Shown here: piece by piece, positions 30,165-39,851 of the stretch | How positions within the stretch are numbered: the stretch's first letter is position 1 | Layout: the number at the start of each line of letters is the position of its first letter | From: an uncultured Erwinia sp. | GTDB lineage: Bacteria > Pseudomonadota > Gammaproteobacteria > Enterobacterales > Enterobacteriaceae | Assembly: GCA_946221915.1 (NCBI GenBank) | Contig: CAMIKG010000044.1 | Location: forward strand, 1 to 39,851 | DNA: 39,851 nt | Direction of reading: 5' to 3' | Notes under the pieces: model-generated | Databases searched by the model: none | What the model saw: the letters and a program-made list of their open reading frames with translations, nothing else | What the model was told of the DNA's origin: nothing | Position numbers and translations under genes: made by a program

Positions 30165-32348
30165 ATGTCTGAGCTACCCGATCGCCATGCGATCAATGCC
30201 ATTATTGCTGGTCATTACGCCGACCCTTTTGCGCTCCTGGGAATGCACCAAACCAGCGCCGGGCTGGAGGTGCGCGCCTTGCTGCCTGATGCGTCCGAAG
30301 TCTGGGTAATAGAAACCCGCACCGGGCGTAAATGCGTTCAGCTGCAGTGCCTTGATGCGCGTGGCTTTTTTAGCGCGGTGGTGCCGCGGCGGAAAAACCC
30401 TTTTCGTTACCAGCTGGCGGTGGTCTGGCATGGTGAACAGAATCTGATTGATGATGCTTATCGCTTTGGCACGTTGCTGGAAGAGGTGGACAGCTGGCTG
30501 CTGGCGGAAGGCACACACCTGCGTCCCTATGAGTCTCTTGGCGCACACAGCGAGGTGATTGATGGTGTGATCGGCACCCGTTTTGCTGTCTGGGCGCCAA
30601 ATGCGCAGCGTGTCTCGGTGGTGGGAGAGTTTAATTACTGGGATGGGCGTCGCCATCCTATGCGTTTTCGCCGTGAAAATGGCATCTGGGAACTGTTTGT
30701 TCCGGCAGCGCGTCCCGGCCAGCTGTACAAATTCGAACTGATCGATGCGCACGGTCAGTTGCGGATAAAAGCTGACCCTTACGCTTTTGAGGCGCAGATG
30801 CGTCCGGAAACGGCCTCGATGATCTGCAGTCTGCCGCCGAAAGTGGAGATGAAACCGGAACGCAAGGCGGCGAATGCCTTTGATGCGCCGATATCTATCT
30901 ATGAAGTGCATCTTGGTTCCTGGCGCCGCCACACAGATAACCATTTCTGGCTGAGCTACAAAGAGCTGGCGGACCAACTGGTGTCCTACGTAAAAGAGAT
31001 GGGTTTTACCCATATTGAACTGCTGCCGATTAATGAGCACCCGTTTGACGGCAGCTGGGGCTATCAGCCGCTGGGGCTGTATGCGCCGACGCGCCGTTTC
31101 GGGACGCGTGACGATTTCCGCGAGTTTATCGCCGCTGCCCATGACGCCGGGCTGAATGTGCTGCTCGACTGGGTGCCGGGCCATTTTCCTTCCGATGATT
31201 TCGGCCTCGCGAAGTTTGACGGCACCAGTCTGTATGAGCATTACGATCCGCGCGAAGGTTATCACCAGGACTGGAATACGCTGATCTATAACTTTGGCCG
31301 CCGTGAGGTCAGTAACTTCCTGGCGGGTAATGCGCTGTACTGGATCGAGCGTTTTGGCATTGACGGTTTGCGCGTCGATGCTGTTGCCTCAATGATCTAC
31401 CGTGATTACAGCCGTGCGGAAGGCGAGTGGGTGCCGAACGAATTTGGCGGCCGGGAAAATCTCGAAGCGATTTCTTTCCTGCGTTATACCAACCGCACGC
31501 TGGGCCAGGCGGCGCCCGGCTCGGTGACGCTGGCGGAGGAGTCTACCGATTTTCCTGGTGTATCACGTCCGGCAGAGATGGGCGGACTGGGGTTCTGGTT
31601 CAAATGGAACCTCGGCTGGATGCACGACACCCTTGATTACATGAAGCACGACCCGGTGCACCGCCGCTATCACCACGATTTGATGACCTTCGGCATGCTG
31701 TATAACCACACCGAAAACTTTGTCCTGCCGCTGTCGCACGACGAAGTGGTGCACGGCAAGCGTTCCATTTTAGATCGCATGCCGGGCGACGCGTGGCAGA
31801 AATTCGCTAACTTACGCGCTTATTACGGCTGGATGTGGGCATTTCCCGGCAAAAAGCTGCTGTTTATGGGCAATGAGTTTGCCCAGGGACGCGAGTGGAA
31901 TCATGACAGCAGTCTCGACTGGCATCTGCTGGAAGGCGAGGACAACTGGCATAACGGCGTCCAGCGGCTGGTACGCGATCTCAACTTCACCTATCGCCAC
32001 CATAAAGCGATGCACCAGCGCGATTTCGAGAGCGATGGTTTTGAATGGCTGGTGGTCGATGACCATGAGAACTCGGTATTTGTCTTTCTGCGCCGCGATA
32101 GTGACGGCAATGAGATTATTGTTGCGGCGAACTTTACGCCGGTGCCGCGTCCCGATTATCGCTTCGGCATTAATCAGCCGGGACGCTGGCGCGAAATTAT
32201 CAATACGGATTCCAGCCATTATCACGGCAGCAATACGGCTATCGGCGAGCTGCGCAGCCAGCCGATTGCCAGCCACCAGCGTCAGCATTCACTGAGCGTG
32301 ACCCTGCCGCCGTTAGCCACAGTTTGGCTGATGAGGGAGGGCGAATGA
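30165..32348 (+). CDS. glgB: 1,4-alpha-glucan branching enzyme GlgB
   Basis: GlgB makes the alpha-1,6 branches of glycogen by cutting and transferring alpha-1,4 chains (GH13, CBM48). The 727-residue protein (E. coli 728) has an N-terminal region ADPFALLGMH, a CBM48 domain (GTRFAVWAPNAQRVSVVGEFNYWDG), then the GH13 barrel. The nucleophile is D405 in GLRVDAVA, the acid/base E458 in LAEESTDFPG and the third carboxylate D in LSHDEVVHGK; both computed numbers equal those in E. coli. MSELPDRHAINAIIAGH at 30165 sets the start. First gene of glgBXCAP; its TGA overlaps the glgX ATG. Confidence 0.98.
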   Translation: MSELPDRHAINAIIAGHYADPFALLGMHQTSAGLEVRALLPDASEVWVIETRTGRKCVQLQCLDARGFFSAVVPRRKNPFRYQLAVVWHGEQNLIDDAYRFGTLLEEVDSWLLAEGTHLRPYESLGAHSEVIDGVIGTRFAVWAPNAQRVSVVGEFNYWDGRRHPMRFRRENGIWELFVPAARPGQLYKFELIDAHGQLRIKADPYAFEAQMRPETASMICSLPPKVEMKPERKAANAFDAPISIYEVHLGSWRRHTDNHFWLSYKELADQLVSYVKEMGFTHIELLPINEHPFDGSWGYQPLGLYAPTRRFGTRDDFREFIAAAHDAGLNVLLDWVPGHFPSDDFGLAKFDGTSLYEHYDPREGYHQDWNTLIYNFGRREVSNFLAGNALYWIERFGIDGLRVDAVASMIYRDYSRAEGEWVPNEFGGRENLEAISFLRYTNRTLGQAAPGSVTLAEESTDFPGVSRPAEMGGLGFWFKWNLGWMHDTLDYMKHDPVHRRYHHDLMTFGMLYNHTENFVLPLSHDEVVHGKRSILDRMPGDAWQKFANLRAYYGWMWAFPGKKLLFMGNEFAQGREWNHDSSLDWHLLEGEDNWHNGVQRLVRDLNFTYRHHKAMHQRDFESDGFEWLVVDDHENSVFVFLRRDSDGNEIIVAANFTPVPRPDYRFGINQPGRWREIINTDSSHYHGSNTAIGELRSQPIASHQRQHSLSVTLPPLATVWLMREGE

Positions 32349-34333
32349 TCGGGATGCAGCGTGGGCACGCGTCACCGCCAGGCGCATATTACGACGGCAA
32401 AGGCGTGAACTTCACGCTGTTTTCGCACCATGCTGAACGCGTGGAACTGTGCCTGTTTGATGAGCAGGGACGGGAAACCCGTTACACGCTGCCTGCGCGC
32501 ACCGGCGATATCTGGCATGGCTGGTTCCCGGCTATCCAGCCAGGTCAGCTGTATGGCTATCGCCTGCACGGGCCGTGGCAACCGAACGCCGGTCACCGTT
32601 TTAATCCGGCGAAGCTACTGGTCGATCCCTGTGCCCGTGGCGTGGTGGGTGAGGTGCCTGATGATGAGCGCCTGTTGTGCGGCGATAGCGAACCCGATCC
32701 GCGCGATTCCGCTGAGCTGGCGCCAAAAAGCGTGGTGGTGAATGAAACGTTTGACTGGGAAAGTGATACGCCGCCGCGTGTGCCATGGGGCGCCACGGTC
32801 ATTTATGAGGCCCATGTACGCGGCCTGACAATGCTGCATCCTGACATTCCGCAGGATCTGCGCGGCAGTTATGCCGCGCTGGGCCACCCGGTGATGATCG
32901 ACTATTTTCAGCGGCTGGGCATCACCACGCTGGAGCTGCTGCCGGTCGCCAGTTTCACCAGCGAGCCGCGCCTGCAGCGGCTGGGGCTGAGCAATTACTG
33001 GGGCTATAACCCGCTGACGCCGTGGGCGCTGGACGGCCGCTATGCGTCTGGTGTGGCCAGCTGCCCGCCGCTGCAGGAGTTTCAGCAGGCGGTGAAAGCA
33101 CTGCACCGCGCGGGCATTGAAGTGGTGCTCGATGTGGTGTTTAACCATACCGCTGAGCTGGAAGCGGAAGTGGGGCCGACCCTCTCGCTGCGCGGCGTCG
33201 ACAATAAGAGCTATTACTGGCTGACCGAAAACGGTGATTACCATAACTGGAGCGGTTGCGGAAACACGCTGAATCTCAGCCAGCCGCAGGTGCTGCAGTG
33301 GACACTGGATTGCCTGCGCTACTGGGTGGAAGTGTGTCATGTGGATGGCTTCCGCTTCGATTTAGCCACGGTGCTCGGGCGTACGCCGGAGTTTCAGCCG
33401 CAGGCAGAACTGTTGCGCGCGATGCAGGCTGATCCGGTGCTGTCGCAGGTGAAACTGATTGCCGAGCCGTGGGATATCGGCCCGGGTGGTTATCAGGTCG
33501 GCAACTTCCCCGAGCCGTTTGGCGAATGGAACGACCACTTCCGGGATGCGATGCGGCGCTTCTGGCTGTATGGCGACATCAGCAAAGGTGACTTTGCCCG
33601 CCGTTTCGCGGCGTCCAGCGATGTGTTCCAGCACAGTGGTCGCCCGCCTTCGGCCAGCATCAATCTGATCACCGCTCACGATGGTTTTACTCTGCGCGAT
33701 GTGGTGAGTTTTGAGCGCAAACATAACGAAGCCAATGGCGAAGAGAATCGCGATGGCAGCAGCAACAATTTCAGTCATAACCACGGCAGTGAGGGACTGA
33801 AGGTGTCGCTGAATGTGCTGGAACGTCGGCGCAGCAGCCAGCAGGCGCTGCTGACCTCGCTGCTGCTGGCGCAGGGGACGCCGATGCTGCTGGCCGGTGA
33901 CGAGCATGGTCACAGCCAGCAGGGCAATAACAATGCTTACTGCCAGGACAATCCCCTGACCTGGCTGGACTGGCAAAACGCCGATAACGGACTGTTCGAA
34001 TTCACTGCCGCCCTGATTCATTTGCGTCGCCAGATCCCGGCGCTGCAGCAGGATCTCTGGTGGCAGGAAGGGGACGGCAATGTCCAGTGGCTGAATGCCG
34101 ACGGGCAGCCACTGCGTAGTGACGAGTGGAAGCATGGGGCACATTGTCTGCAAATCCTGCTTTCCGGACGTTGGCTCATCACCATCAATGCCACTGAACA
34201 CGTAAGCGACATCGCACTACCAGATGGGGAGTGGCATGCCATTCCCCCGTTTGCCGGGGATGATAACCCGATCCTCTCAACTGTCTGGCATGGGCCCGCG
34301 CATGGCGTGAGCGTATTCCAAAAGCAACAATGA
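32345..34333 (+). CDS. glgX: Glycogen debranching enzyme GlgX
   Basis: GlgX removes short side chains left by phosphorylase, cutting alpha-1,6 bonds (GH13). The 662-residue protein (E. coli 657) has an N-terminal CBM48-like domain (SPPGAYYDGKGVNFTLFSHHAERVELCLFD) and catalytic D339 in GFRFDLATV, E374 in IAEPWDIGPGGY and D446 in TAHDGFTLRD. ATG 32345 overlaps the glgB stop and has GGAGG five bases upstream; an ATG at 32354 is possible. glgC follows 10 bp after the stop. Confidence 0.97.
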   Translation: MIGMQRGHASPPGAYYDGKGVNFTLFSHHAERVELCLFDEQGRETRYTLPARTGDIWHGWFPAIQPGQLYGYRLHGPWQPNAGHRFNPAKLLVDPCARGVVGEVPDDERLLCGDSEPDPRDSAELAPKSVVVNETFDWESDTPPRVPWGATVIYEAHVRGLTMLHPDIPQDLRGSYAALGHPVMIDYFQRLGITTLELLPVASFTSEPRLQRLGLSNYWGYNPLTPWALDGRYASGVASCPPLQEFQQAVKALHRAGIEVVLDVVFNHTAELEAEVGPTLSLRGVDNKSYYWLTENGDYHNWSGCGNTLNLSQPQVLQWTLDCLRYWVEVCHVDGFRFDLATVLGRTPEFQPQAELLRAMQADPVLSQVKLIAEPWDIGPGGYQVGNFPEPFGEWNDHFRDAMRRFWLYGDISKGDFARRFAASSDVFQHSGRPPSASINLITAHDGFTLRDVVSFERKHNEANGEENRDGSSNNFSHNHGSEGLKVSLNVLERRRSSQQALLTSLLLAQGTPMLLAGDEHGHSQQGNNNAYCQDNPLTWLDWQNADNGLFEFTAALIHLRRQIPALQQDLWWQEGDGNVQWLNADGQPLRSDEWKHGAHCLQILLSGRWLITINATEHVSDIALPDGEWHAIPPFAGDDNPILSTVWHGPAHGVSVFQKQQ

Positions 34334-34343
34334 GGAGTCAGAC

Positions 34344-35636
34344 ATGGTCCAGTTAGAAAGAGCCGATCACCTGATGCTGGCACGGCAATTGCCGACGCAA
34401 ACGGTAGCCCTGATCCTGGCTGGCGGACGCGGTACGCGCCTGCGGGATCTGACGGCGAAGCGCGCCAAACCTGCTGTGCATTTCGGCGGTAAGTTTCGCA
34501 TTATCGACTTTGCCCTCTCCAACTGCATTAATTCCGGCATCCGCCGCATTGGCGTGATCACGCAATATCAGTCGCACACCCTGGTGCAGCATATTCAGCG
34601 TGGCTGGTCGGTATTTAATGAGGAGATGAATGAATTTGTCGATCTGCTGCCGGCGCAGCAGCGCTTCTCGACAGAGAGCTGGTATCGCGGCACGGCGGAT
34701 GCCGTAACGCAAAATCTCGACATCATCCGTCGCTACAACGCGCAGTACATCGTGATTCTGGCGGGCGATCATATCTATAAAATGGACTATTCGCGCATGC
34801 TGCTGGATCACGTTACCCACCATGCACGCTGTACCGTGGCCTGTATTCCGGTGCCGGTGGCGGAGGCAACGGCATTTGGTGTGATGGCGGTGGATAACGA
34901 TAATAAAGTCACTGCGTTTGTGGAAAAACCGGCCAGCCCGCCGTCGATGCCGGGCGATGACAGCCTGGCGTTAGCCAGCATGGGCATTTATGTTTTTAAC
35001 GCCGATTACCTTTATCAACTGCTGGAAGAAGATTTGCAGCAGGCCAACTCCAGTCACGACTTTGGCAAAGATCTGCTGCCGAAAATTGTCGCCAGCGGTG
35101 ACGCCTATGCTCACTCATTCAATCTCTCGTGCGTGCAAAGCGATGATACCTCACCGCCTTACTGGCGTGATGTCGGTACGCTGGAGGCTTACTGGCGCGC
35201 CAATCTGGATTTGGCGTCGGTGACGCCGGAGCTGGACATGTATGACCAGGAGTGGCCGATCCGTACCCAGATGGAGCAACTGCCGCCTGCGAAGTTTGTC
35301 CAGGACCGCTCGGGCAGCCACGGAATGACCATGAATTCGCTGGTCTCCGGCGGCTGCATTATCTCCGGGTCGGTGGTGGTGCATTCAGTGTTATTCCCGC
35401 GCGTGCGGGTGAATTCATTCTGCAATATTGATTCCTCCGTGCTGCTTCCGGACGTGGTGGTCGGGCGCTCATGCCGCCTGCGCCGCTGCGTCATCGATCG
35501 CGCCTGTGTACTCCCGGAAGGGATGGTGATAGGCGAGAACCCGGATGAAGACAGCCGTCGGTTTTATCGTTCAGAAGAAGGGATCGTACTGGTTACGCGC
35601 ACGATGCTGGCCAAACTGGCCAGTGCAGCAAGCTAA
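34344..35636 (+). CDS. glgC: Glucose-1-phosphate adenylyltransferase (ADP-glucose pyrophosphorylase) GlgC
   Basis: GlgC makes ADP-glucose from ATP and glucose-1-phosphate, the controlled step of glycogen synthesis, activated by fructose-1,6-bisphosphate and inhibited by AMP in enterobacteria. The 430-residue protein (E. coli 431) shows the nucleotidyl motif ALILAGGRGTRLRDLTAKRAKPAVHFGGKF (about residues 24-53), with the activator-site Lys in the RAKPAVHFGGK part, WYRGTADAVTQNLDII, the catalytic region GDHIYKMDYSRML, and a C-terminal beta-helix (SLVSGGCIISGSVVVHSVLF, NIDSSVLLPDVVVG). AGGAG precedes the ATG at 34344. Confidence 0.98.
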   Translation: MVQLERADHLMLARQLPTQTVALILAGGRGTRLRDLTAKRAKPAVHFGGKFRIIDFALSNCINSGIRRIGVITQYQSHTLVQHIQRGWSVFNEEMNEFVDLLPAQQRFSTESWYRGTADAVTQNLDIIRRYNAQYIVILAGDHIYKMDYSRMLLDHVTHHARCTVACIPVPVAEATAFGVMAVDNDNKVTAFVEKPASPPSMPGDDSLALASMGIYVFNADYLYQLLEEDLQQANSSHDFGKDLLPKIVASGDAYAHSFNLSCVQSDDTSPPYWRDVGTLEAYWRANLDLASVTPELDMYDQEWPIRTQMEQLPPAKFVQDRSGSHGMTMNSLVSGGCIISGSVVVHSVLFPRVRVNSFCNIDSSVLLPDVVVGRSCRLRRCVIDRACVLPEGMVIGENPDEDSRRFYRSEEGIVLVTRTMLAKLASAAS

Positions 35637-35701
35637 CCGACGAAGGGGTTATTGCTAACGGCGCAGAGGAATGCGTCAGGGCAACATTAAAGGAGTCGAG
35701 A

Positions 35702-37135
35702 ATGCAGGTTTTACATGTCTGTTCAGAACTTTTTCCGCTACTCAAAACCGGAGGTTTGGCGGATGTGGTCGGGGCATTACCCGCCGCGCAGATAGCAGAA
35801 GGGACGGATGCACGGGTGTTGATCCCGATGTTTCCTGACCTGCGTAAAGGCATTACCCATACGGAAGTGGTCGCGGAGCTGAAAACCTTTGCCGGTCCTG
35901 TTCGCCTGCATTTTGGACAATTCAACGGTGTCGGCATCTATCTGATTGAAGCAGAAGGGCTGTACGATCGTCCTGGCAGCCCCTATCACGATGAAAATCA
36001 GTATCCGTATACCGATAACTATCTGCGCTTTGCCCTGCTCGGCTGGATTGGCTGCGAGCTGGCATCAGGACTGGATACCTTCTGGCGGCCAGACGTGGTG
36101 CATGCCCATGACTGGCATGCAGGACTCACCTGTGCTTACCTGGCGGCGCGTGGTCGCCCGGCGAAATCAGTCTTTACCGTCCATAATCTGGCGTATCAGG
36201 GACTTTTCTCGGCCCAGCATCTGCAAGAGATTCAGCTGCCGCAGTCGTTTTTCAATATGCACGGGCTGGAGTTCTATGGACAAATATCGTACCTGAAAGC
36301 CGGGCTGTTTTATGCCGATCATATTACGGCAGTCAGTCCAACCTATGCTCATGAAATCACCCAGCCGGAGTTTGGTTATGGCATGGAAGCGTTGCTGCTG
36401 CAGCGTTTGCGCGAGGGGCGGCTGAGCGGCATTCTCAATGGCGTTGACCCGACAATCTGGCACCCTAAACACGATCTGCTGCTCAGCTCGCGCTATCACC
36501 ATGATTCGCTGGAAGCGAAAGCGGAAAACAAACGCCAGCTGCAAATTGCCATGGGATTGCGGGTGGATGATAAGGCACCGGTGTTTGCGGTGGTCAGCAG
36601 GCTGACCAAACAGAAAGGGCTGGATCTGGTGCTGGAGGCGCTGCCGGGATTACTGGAGCAGGGCGGGCAACTGGTACTGCTGGGGGCGGGTGACGCGGAG
36701 TTACAGCAGGGATTTCTCGCCGCCGCGGCGGAAAATCCGGGTTACGTCGGTGTACAGATTGGTTATCACGAAGCCTTCTCCCATCGCATTATGGGCGGCG
36801 CGGATGTGATTATGGTGCCAAGCCGTTTCGAACCGTGCGGTTTGACGCAACTTTACGGCCTGAAATATGGCACCCTGCCGCTGGTGCGCCGCACCGGTGG
36901 TCTGGCGGATACCGTCAATGACAGTTCCCTGGAGAACCTGGCGGATGGCATCGCCAGTGGCTTTACCTTTGAAGACAGTAATGCCTGGTCGCTGCTGAGA
37001 GCGATCCGGCGTGCTTTTGTGTTGTGGTCCCGTCCTTCACTTTGGCGTTATGTCCAGCGTCAGGCGATGGGGATGGATTTTAGCTGGCAGGTGGCGGCAC
37101 TTGCCTATCGCGATCTTTATCAACGCTTGCTGTAA
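35702..37135 (+). CDS. glgA: Glycogen synthase GlgA (ADP-glucose type)
   Basis: GlgA adds glucose from ADP-glucose to the non-reducing end of the growing alpha-1,4 chain (GT5). Its 477 residues equal E. coli GlgA. K15 in LLKTGGLADVVGALP contacts the nucleotide sugar; further blocks are VVHAHDWHAGLTCAYL, FTVHNLAYQGLF, GILNGVDPTIWHP, SRLTKQKGLDLVLEAL and, near the C-terminus, PSRFEPCGLTQLYGLKYGTLPLVRRTGGLADTV with the catalytic Glu. AAAGGAG precedes the start. The 65-bp gap after glgC has no terminator. Confidence 0.98.
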   Translation: MQVLHVCSELFPLLKTGGLADVVGALPAAQIAEGTDARVLIPMFPDLRKGITHTEVVAELKTFAGPVRLHFGQFNGVGIYLIEAEGLYDRPGSPYHDENQYPYTDNYLRFALLGWIGCELASGLDTFWRPDVVHAHDWHAGLTCAYLAARGRPAKSVFTVHNLAYQGLFSAQHLQEIQLPQSFFNMHGLEFYGQISYLKAGLFYADHITAVSPTYAHEITQPEFGYGMEALLLQRLREGRLSGILNGVDPTIWHPKHDLLLSSRYHHDSLEAKAENKRQLQIAMGLRVDDKAPVFAVVSRLTKQKGLDLVLEALPGLLEQGGQLVLLGAGDAELQQGFLAAAAENPGYVGVQIGYHEAFSHRIMGGADVIMVPSRFEPCGLTQLYGLKYGTLPLVRRTGGLADTVNDSSLENLADGIASGFTFEDSNAWSLLRAIRRAFVLWSRPSLWRYVQRQAMGMDFSWQVAALAYRDLYQRLL

Positions 37136-37156
37136 CCAGGATATGGGATACTTGAT

Positions 37157-39604
37157 ATGAACGCACCTTTCACCTATGCCTCACCGACGCTCAGTGTCGA
37201 AGCTCTGAAAAATTCGATTGCCTATAAGCTGATGTTTACGCTGGGCAAAGATCCTTCCATCGCCAATAAGCATGAGTGGCTGAACGCCACGCTGCTGGCG
37301 GTACGTGACCGCATGGTGGAGCGCTGGTTACGCTCCAATCGCGCCCAGCTGTCGCAGGAGGTGCGGCAGGTCTATTACCTGTCGATGGAGTTTTTGGTGG
37401 GGCGTACCCTGTCCAATGCGCTGCTGGCGATGGGCATCTATGACGATATCAACAAAGCGCTGGAGGAGATGGGCTTCGACCTCGCGGAGTTGATGGAAGA
37501 GGAGAATGACCCGGGGCTGGGCAACGGTGGCCTGGGGCGTCTGGCAGCCTGTTTCCTGGACTCGCTGGCGACGCTGGCGCTGCCGGGGCGCGGTTACGGT
37601 ATCCGCTACGACTACGGGATGTTCAAGCAGAACATTATTGATGGCCGCCAGGCGGAATCACCGGATTACTGGCTGGAGTATGGCAACCCGTGGGAGTTTC
37701 AGCGTTTTAACACCCGTTATAAAGTGCGTTTCGGTGGCCGTATTCAGCATGAAGGTGCGCGGGCGAACTGGGTGGAAACGGAAGAAGTGCTGGCGATGGC
37801 CTATGACCAGATTATCCCTGGTTTCGATACCGACGCCACCAATACCCTGCGTTTGTGGGGCGCGCAGGCGAGTAACGAGATCAATCTGGGTAAATTCAAC
37901 CAGGGTGACTACTTCGCCGCTGTGGAAGATAAGAACCATTCGGAAAACGTGTCGCGCGTGCTCTATCCCGATGACTCCACCTATTCAGGGCGTGAGCTGC
38001 GTTTGCGTCAGGAGTATTTCCTCGTCTCGGCGACGGTGCAGGATATTCTTCATCGCCACTGGACCATGCATCAGACCTTCGAAAATCTGCCGGATAAAAT
38101 CGCCATTCACCTGAATGACACCCACCCGGTGCTGGCAATCCCGGAACTGATGCGTCTGCTGATTGATGAACACAAATACAGCTGGGATGATGCCTTTGAA
38201 GTGACCTGCCAGGTGTTCTCGTACACCAACCACACGCTGATGAGCGAGGCGCTGGAAACCTGGCCGGTGGATATGATCGGCAAAATCCTGCCGCGTCATC
38301 TGCAGATTATTTTTGATATTAACGATTACTTCCTGAAAACCATCCAGGACTACTACCCGGATGACTGGGAGCTGCTGTCACGTATTTCGATTATCGATGA
38401 GAATAATGGCCGCCGGATTCGCATGGCATGGCTGGCGGTGGTGGCCAGTCATAAGGTGAATGGCGTGTCGGAACTGCACTCTAATCTGATGGTGCAGTCG
38501 CTGTTTGCTGATTTCGCCAGACTGTTCCCTGGCCGCTTCTGTAATAAAACCAATGGCGTCACGCCGCGTCGCTGGCTGGCGCTGGCCAATCCGCCGTTAT
38601 CGAACGTGCTGGATGAAACCATTGGCCGCACCTGGCGCACCGACCTCAGCGAGCTGAAGGAGATCAAACAGCATATTGATTATCCGACCTTTATTGAGCA
38701 GATCGCCGACGCCAAGCTGGAGAATAAAAAACGGCTGGCGGACTGGGTGGCGAAAAACCTCGATATCGTGCTGGACCCTCATGCGCTGTTTGATGTGCAG
38801 ATCAAGCGTATTCATGAGTACAAGCGCCAGCTGCTGAACGTGCTGCATGTGATTACGCGTTATAACCGTATCAAGGCCGATCCGAATGCCAAATGGGTGC
38901 CGCGCGTCAATATCTTCGCCGGTAAAGCGGCGTCGGCTTACTATATGGCGAAGCATATTATCCATTTAATCAACGATGTGGCGAAGGTGATCAACAGCGA
39001 TCCGCAGGTGAAGAATAAACTGAAGGTGGTGTTTATTCCCAACTACGGCGTGAGTCTGGCGCAGATCATTATTCCGGCAGCGGATCTTTCCGAGCAAATT
39101 TCGCTGGCGGGCACCGAGGCATCTGGTACCAGTAATATGAAGTTTGCGCTTAATGGCGCGCTGACCATCGGTACGCTGGATGGCGCTAACGTGGAAATGC
39201 TGGAGCATGTCGGTAAAGAGAATATCTTTATCTTCGGTAATACCACGCCGCAGGTCGAGGCGCTGCGCCGTAATGGCTATAACTCGCACCAGTATTACGA
39301 TGAAGATGCAGAGTTACGCCAGGCGCTAACGCAGATCGCCACCGGGGTATTCAGTCCGCAGGAGCCAGGCCGCTACCGCGATCTGTTCGATTCACTGGTC
39401 AATCTGGGCGACCACTATCAGCTGCTGGCGGATTACCGCAGCTATGTGGATACCCAGGACAAAGTGGATGAGCTGTATCGTCATCCGGAAGAGTGGCAGC
39501 GTCGCGCGGCGTTCAATATCGCGGAGATGGGCTATTTCTCGTCAGATCGCACCATTCAGGAGTACGCGGACGAAATCTGGCATATTTCGCCGATACGGCT
39601 GTAG
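37157..39604 (+). CDS. glgP: Glycogen phosphorylase GlgP
   Basis: GlgP releases glucose-1-phosphate from glycogen ends by phosphorolysis, using pyridoxal phosphate (GT35). Its 815 residues match E. coli. Lys662 in GTSNMKFALNGALTIGTLDGANVE binds the cofactor; other blocks are FLVGRTLSNALL, EENDPGLGNGGLGRLAACFLDSLATL, IHLNDTHPVLAIPELMRLL, LFPGRFCNKTNGVTPRRWLALANP and DVQIKRIHEYKRQLLNVL. No clear Shine-Dalgarno stands before ATG 37157 beyond AGGATATGGGAT; the 21-bp gap from glgA suggests coupling. Last gene of the operon in the window. Confidence 0.98.
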   Translation: MNAPFTYASPTLSVEALKNSIAYKLMFTLGKDPSIANKHEWLNATLLAVRDRMVERWLRSNRAQLSQEVRQVYYLSMEFLVGRTLSNALLAMGIYDDINKALEEMGFDLAELMEEENDPGLGNGGLGRLAACFLDSLATLALPGRGYGIRYDYGMFKQNIIDGRQAESPDYWLEYGNPWEFQRFNTRYKVRFGGRIQHEGARANWVETEEVLAMAYDQIIPGFDTDATNTLRLWGAQASNEINLGKFNQGDYFAAVEDKNHSENVSRVLYPDDSTYSGRELRLRQEYFLVSATVQDILHRHWTMHQTFENLPDKIAIHLNDTHPVLAIPELMRLLIDEHKYSWDDAFEVTCQVFSYTNHTLMSEALETWPVDMIGKILPRHLQIIFDINDYFLKTIQDYYPDDWELLSRISIIDENNGRRIRMAWLAVVASHKVNGVSELHSNLMVQSLFADFARLFPGRFCNKTNGVTPRRWLALANPPLSNVLDETIGRTWRTDLSELKEIKQHIDYPTFIEQIADAKLENKKRLADWVAKNLDIVLDPHALFDVQIKRIHEYKRQLLNVLHVITRYNRIKADPNAKWVPRVNIFAGKAASAYYMAKHIIHLINDVAKVINSDPQVKNKLKVVFIPNYGVSLAQIIIPAADLSEQISLAGTEASGTSNMKFALNGALTIGTLDGANVEMLEHVGKENIFIFGNTTPQVEALRRNGYNSHQYYDEDAELRQALTQIATGVFSPQEPGRYRDLFDSLVNLGDHYQLLADYRSYVDTQDKVDELYRHPEEWQRRAAFNIAEMGYFSSDRTIQEYADEIWHISPIRL

Positions 39605-39851
39605 CGGGTAAACAGCGCTAACGGGCGGCTGATGACATACCTGCCAGAGTGAAAGGCTGTATCAGCACGCGCTATGTCTGACTCCTTTGCCTGTGGTCAG
39701 CGATAATAACTCTGCCACTGTGCCTAATGCTTGTCAGTTAAGCATTTTACTGTGCTGTGCCCGCGCTGCCTGACTGTTTCTCCGGTCTGGCTGGTTCTCG
39801 CGCCACGCTGCGCGCGGTGCCTTCACTTCACTCGTCAGCCTGACGGACCGG
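39605..39851. other. Region downstream of glgP with a possible terminator hairpin
   Basis: No gene is supported in these 247 bp. AATGCTT (39726-39732) pairs with AAGCATT (39740-39746) and is followed by TT; it could be a weak terminator of the glg operon, though 120 bp past the stop. The last 100 bp are pyrimidine-rich with a GCGC-rich patch (39798-39820). The window ends before the next gene. Confidence 0.45.

Overview
The window is chromosomal DNA of a gammaproteobacterium of the order Enterobacterales, most likely Erwiniaceae (Pantoea, Erwinia or Mixta type). Gene order follows the E. coli 77-min region closely: zntA-yhhN-yhhM-yhhL-rsmD-ftsYEX-rpoH-panM-livKHMGF-ugpBAECQ-yhhA-ggt-yhhY-ryhB-yhhW-gntRKU-yhgN-asd-glgBXCAP. 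Protein lengths and catalytic residues match the E. coli orthologues. The family assignment is an inference; no rRNA gene is present to settle it.

Layout. 1-3300: zinc-exporter gene zntA (cut by the left edge) with a canonical ZntR promoter, small membrane-protein genes yhhN, yhhM and yhhL, and rsmD. 3459-7738: the ftsYEX operon and rpoH with its multi-signal promoter region. 7860-13548: panM and the branched-chain amino acid ABC importer liv, here with a single binding-protein gene (no livJ). 13703-14629: an inserted Rpn-type PD-(D/E)XK nuclease gene with a very strong internal ribosome-binding site. 14722-19795: the Pho-controlled ugp glycerol-3-phosphate importer with ugpQ. 19792-22049: yhhA and gamma-glutamyltranspeptidase. 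22207-24273: an unrecognised coiled-coil membrane protein, yhhY, the iron-stress sRNA gene ryhB and the pirin gene yhhW; yhhX, which neighbours these in E. coli, is missing. 24395-27413: gluconate repressor, kinase and permease. 27728-29586: yhgN and asd. 30165-39604: the complete glycogen operon glgBXCAP.

Most of the window is conserved backbone. Accessory material lies in the gaps: the rpn gene with its likely nested antitoxin (the best candidate for an active genetic-conflict system), the 115-aa coiled-coil membrane protein, a 107-bp palindromic repeat present twice with compensatory stem changes, a cluster of short tandem repeats beside one of those copies, a GC-rich multi-hairpin block after asd, and a 75-bp in-frame tandem array inside ftsY.

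Regulatory sites readable from sequence are the ZntR dyad, a sigma-E type promoter and DnaA box before rpoH, an 11-bp-phased PHO box array before ugpB, a Fur box on the ryhB promoter, and CRP and GntR sites before gntK. No tRNA, rRNA, CRISPR array or complete insertion sequence was seen.
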